Below, piece by piece: positions 60,926 through 64,000 of a stretch of 64,000 nucleotides of DNA. The position numbers and the translations under genes are program-made. The stretch's first letter is position 1. Every line of letters begins with the position of its first letter. The stretch is from NCBI GenBank assembly GCA_037957365.1, contig JARHVA010001425.1, forward strand, positions 3,305,001 through 3,369,000. Direction: 5' to 3'. Origin of the DNA: Torreya grandis. Its lineage: Eukaryota > Streptophyta > Pinopsida > Cupressales > Taxaceae. The notes beneath the pieces are model-generated. The model was not told the origin of the DNA and made no database searches. It saw nothing but the letters and a program-made list of their open reading frames with translations.

Positions 60926-63900
60926 CCAAACTGCACCCTTAGGAGAAGATTGTTAAGACCTTTCCAACTTTGGGGTAACATGGGATTAATCCAGGCTATG
61001 AGTGACTTGTAGTTAAACTAAACCTCTAGGTTATGGGGATAGATCCCCTAATGCATTATCTAGGATTAGTTTTTAAACCTACTAACTTGTTAGTGAAAAG
61101 GGATAAAAATATTACATAAAATAAACATAAGCTATGGGAGGTGATGCATCAATATAAACATCCTCCACTTGCCTATCCTACACTATTAACATGAACATAA
61201 GTTGAACTAATGCACTGAATCACAATGGCCTCTAGGAATGAGTATTTCAATATGGAGGTGAGATCTAACAATAACCTAGAGGGGGTGATCAATAGTTCTT
61301 CTAAGAGACACTTGATGAATCAACCTCCACACTCAGTCAATGCAAGGCCATGAACACACTTCGTATGACTTGCCAAGATGATAAACCAACCTACAACCAA
61401 TTAAGAAAATTAGACAAATAGAGGGACTCTACTTTATACCACTAAAACTCATCAACCACCATCATTAATCATAATTTTAAATCATATGAAAATTTTAGAA
61501 ACATCATCTATTCATTTTTTAAAGGCAGAGGCAAGTGTTTGGTAGGGTAGGGCTTCACCATACTCCACCAAGGATTACCTTACAATCTAAAAGAGAGTTG
61601 TTATTATAGAGGAATTGAGAGAGAAGAGGAGAAAATGCATTGGATAAGAGTCAAAGACACTTTTAACTCTTCATGAGGTAGTTATAGAAAGAAAAGGGGA
61701 CTATAATTAATCCTCATAACTCTCCTAACATGCATCAATTCATCTTATCATGGTATTAAAAAGAGTTAGTGTAGGAATTAGACATCTCATTGCACTTAAT
61801 TATCCTAGTGGTTCATTACCTCTATTTAAAACTATCCTCTTGATTTCTTGGAGATGATAAGTGTCCTTATTAATTATCACCTTCACCTTGAGCTAATCCT
61901 CACATTTATGGTTGACACCTTGCACAAGTTAGTGAAGAGAATCTCCACCTTCCTCATCAAGACTCATCATGATGTGAAACTGCCCTTTGAGGATTGTCTA
62001 TTTTATTGACACCTCTAACTGATCATGATAGGGGTGTATGATGCTTAATGTGGTCAACATGATACATTTTCATTGATCTTCATGGTTGACACCTAATTTT
62101 CACTCTCTTAGGTATGATATAAATTCCTCTATGTTGGCCATATAGACCTACTAGGAAACTAGGCCTAGTTACTTCACTTTATCTCTCTTGAGTGATCATA
62201 ATACATCCATAGGAGATAATTAAAGATTTTATAGAAATGTTTAGGACCTAAAATTTCTAATGATATGAAAGTGGGATTGGCTCATTCATACTATTCTTGA
62301 CCTCTCAAAGTGACCTTATTTCTCCATCACAAGCACATCTAAAATTGTCTTCTTCATGTAGAATTATAGGAAAAATCTCAAGGGCAAGTAATTAGAGTTT
62401 TATGTCTAAAAATATTAAAATATATCCAAACTAACATCTCCAATGGTCTTCTTCATCTCAACATGCTCATAACCCTATTTTGAGCCTAAAACCCTACAAA
62501 ACTATAGTTTTTTATGAATATGTATAGGTGATTGTACCTTAAAACTCAATGGTGAGTGTACCCTATGAGTTAATAATGTAATTATAGTGTTTTACATACC
62601 AGTTCAATCCATTTTGAGCCTTTATTAAGCCAAAAACCCCCATCAAGGTCCTTTATGAGGTTTATGCAAGGTTTGAGTGGCATGGCTCCTTAGCAATCAT
62701 TCATATCCTTGAGGGCCTCAATGTTTAAAATAACACCAAAAATATTGAGTATATAATTTTCCTAATATTTCCACATGAGCTATGAGTTCCATTATATTAC
62801 TTAAGGATGTTCACATGTGGATAATTTGCTTCTTGGGCTAGGATGCCTACAATTTGTGAGGTCAAAAGAGTAAAACTTGCATGAAAAAGAGAAAAAATGT
62901 GTGTTTTGGGGTAGAAACACCAAAATAGGTGTGTGAAATCATTAATAACATATTTTTATTTTTTTTATTTTTTTACACTCTTCTAAGTATTTGTAGACCC
63001 CTCACACCTATGCCTAGGGCTTGTTTGCTTCATAACATAGTTGACCCTACAAGACTATAATTGCATTTTATTTCCTATTAAATATAAAAAAACTCATGGA
63101 TCCATATTGGAAAATTTTAAATCCCATCTCTAATCTTTCAATCCTTAAAATAATCTCAAACATGAACTTTGTCTTCATCTCTCATGCATAGGCCTATGAC
63201 TATCTATTTAGGCCTAATAGGCCTAATTAGCTTATCAAATCTCTTATTGCCTCCAAGAACCAAAAAAATTTCAATGGAAAACACTATTAACCTTTTTAAT
63301 TCAAATAAATATACCTTTTTACCACTAATCCACCTCACATCCATGCCCAAAACATTCCTTCATTCTTCTTGACCCTACCTATAAATAGTTTCAAATATGC
63401 TTGAGTGAAATATGAAAACATCATCCTTTCTTGGTTGGAAATTTTAAGTTTTTTAAAGTTATTTATAACACATAATATCTTTTCACCTAAAAAAAACAAA
63501 CCTCCAAGTCATTTTTAAGTCAACTTCCTTGTTTTGCATGACTAGCCTATAGGATTTTTTTGTGTTCTTTTAGGTATATTGATTAAACATGTAAATTTAT
63601 CCTTATATATAAACCTTATAGAACTTAAATGGTCATTATGGAGTATTTAAATATTCCTAAATCATGTTTTATATATTCAAGTCCTTGAGGCACTTCCAAT
63701 TTACCATGAGAGAGCATTTATTCATTATTTTTCCCACTACGTATCTGTGTATGATCTTTTAGGCCTACTATCCTAACTATACTTATTTATATTTTAATTT
63801 GATCTAGTGTATATAGATGTATTATATACTCCATACCTGACCTCTTGTCTGCAAACTAATCATGCGCTTCTCTTTCTGGTTTGTAGGCCCATTGAGCCTT

Positions 63901-64000
63901 TAAGAAATCATATAAGTATCTAGGTACTCTATATGTAAGGTCGTAATGAGTTTGTTTGGTCATATATTATTGAACTTCCTACTTAGGTATCTCTATCCTT
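60926..64000. other. Unassigned stretch to right edge
   Basis: No coding domain, terminal repeat or RNA gene recognised. The 67-codon frame at 63,169-63,372 has no motif. Confidence 0.5.

Overview
This window looks like plant nuclear heterochromatin from a large, repeat-rich genome, most likely a conifer or other gymnosperm. The sequence is very AT-rich, has almost no CpG, and carries no intact host gene, rRNA, tRNA or CRISPR array. What can be recognised is transposable-element debris of several ages, nearly all broken by stop codons, frameshifts and nested insertions. The gymnosperm guess rests mainly on relics of Penelope-like retroelements (PLEs) carrying both a PLE-type reverse transcriptase and a GIY-YIG endonuclease remnant. 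Among land plants I know such elements chiefly from conifers. The species is not determined.

Layout. 0-5.8 kb: two PLE copies lie head to head, copy A on the minus strand running off the left edge and copy B on the plus strand. 5.8-9.0 kb: copy E1 of an unclassified dispersed repeat ('family E'). 10.08-10.63 kb: three tandem units of about 186 bp. 12.2-13.6 kb: truncated copy E2. 13.6-19.55 kb: PLE copy C, split by a 2.7 kb LTR-type insertion and lacking its RT core. 19.6-22.9 kb: two decayed plus-strand coding regions, one DUF4283-like and one retroelement-associated gag-like. 23.09-23.37 kb: PLE fragment D. 23.4-30.7 kb: mostly unassigned, with AT microsatellites and one tandem duplication. 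30.75-34.2 kb: a minus-strand Ty3/gypsy relic with gag, RT and integrase traces.

35.71-55.90 kb is a nested pair. A Ty1/copia element of about 6.1 kb, with 212/213 bp LTRs and a perfect TATTA target-site duplication, is interrupted inside its RT by a 14.1 kb minus-strand LTR element. The inner element has 1.84 kb LTRs starting TGTAGACACC, a GATGG/AATGG target-site duplication and gypsy-type gag motifs. Its interior contains a 370 bp gag duplication, a long purine tract and a long (TC)n(TG)n microsatellite, and I find no recognisable pol. A 134 bp palindrome follows immediately after the copia element.

56.04-58.2 kb is unassigned apart from weak short repeats. 58.2-60.9 kb is copy E3 of family E. 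60.9-64 kb is unassigned.

The parts do not form a working pathway. They read as a stratigraphy: family E and the PLEs are old, LTR elements were inserted later, and microsatellite and palindrome formation acted on top. All alignments here were made by eye, so boundaries are approximate unless a terminal motif and target-site duplication fix them.
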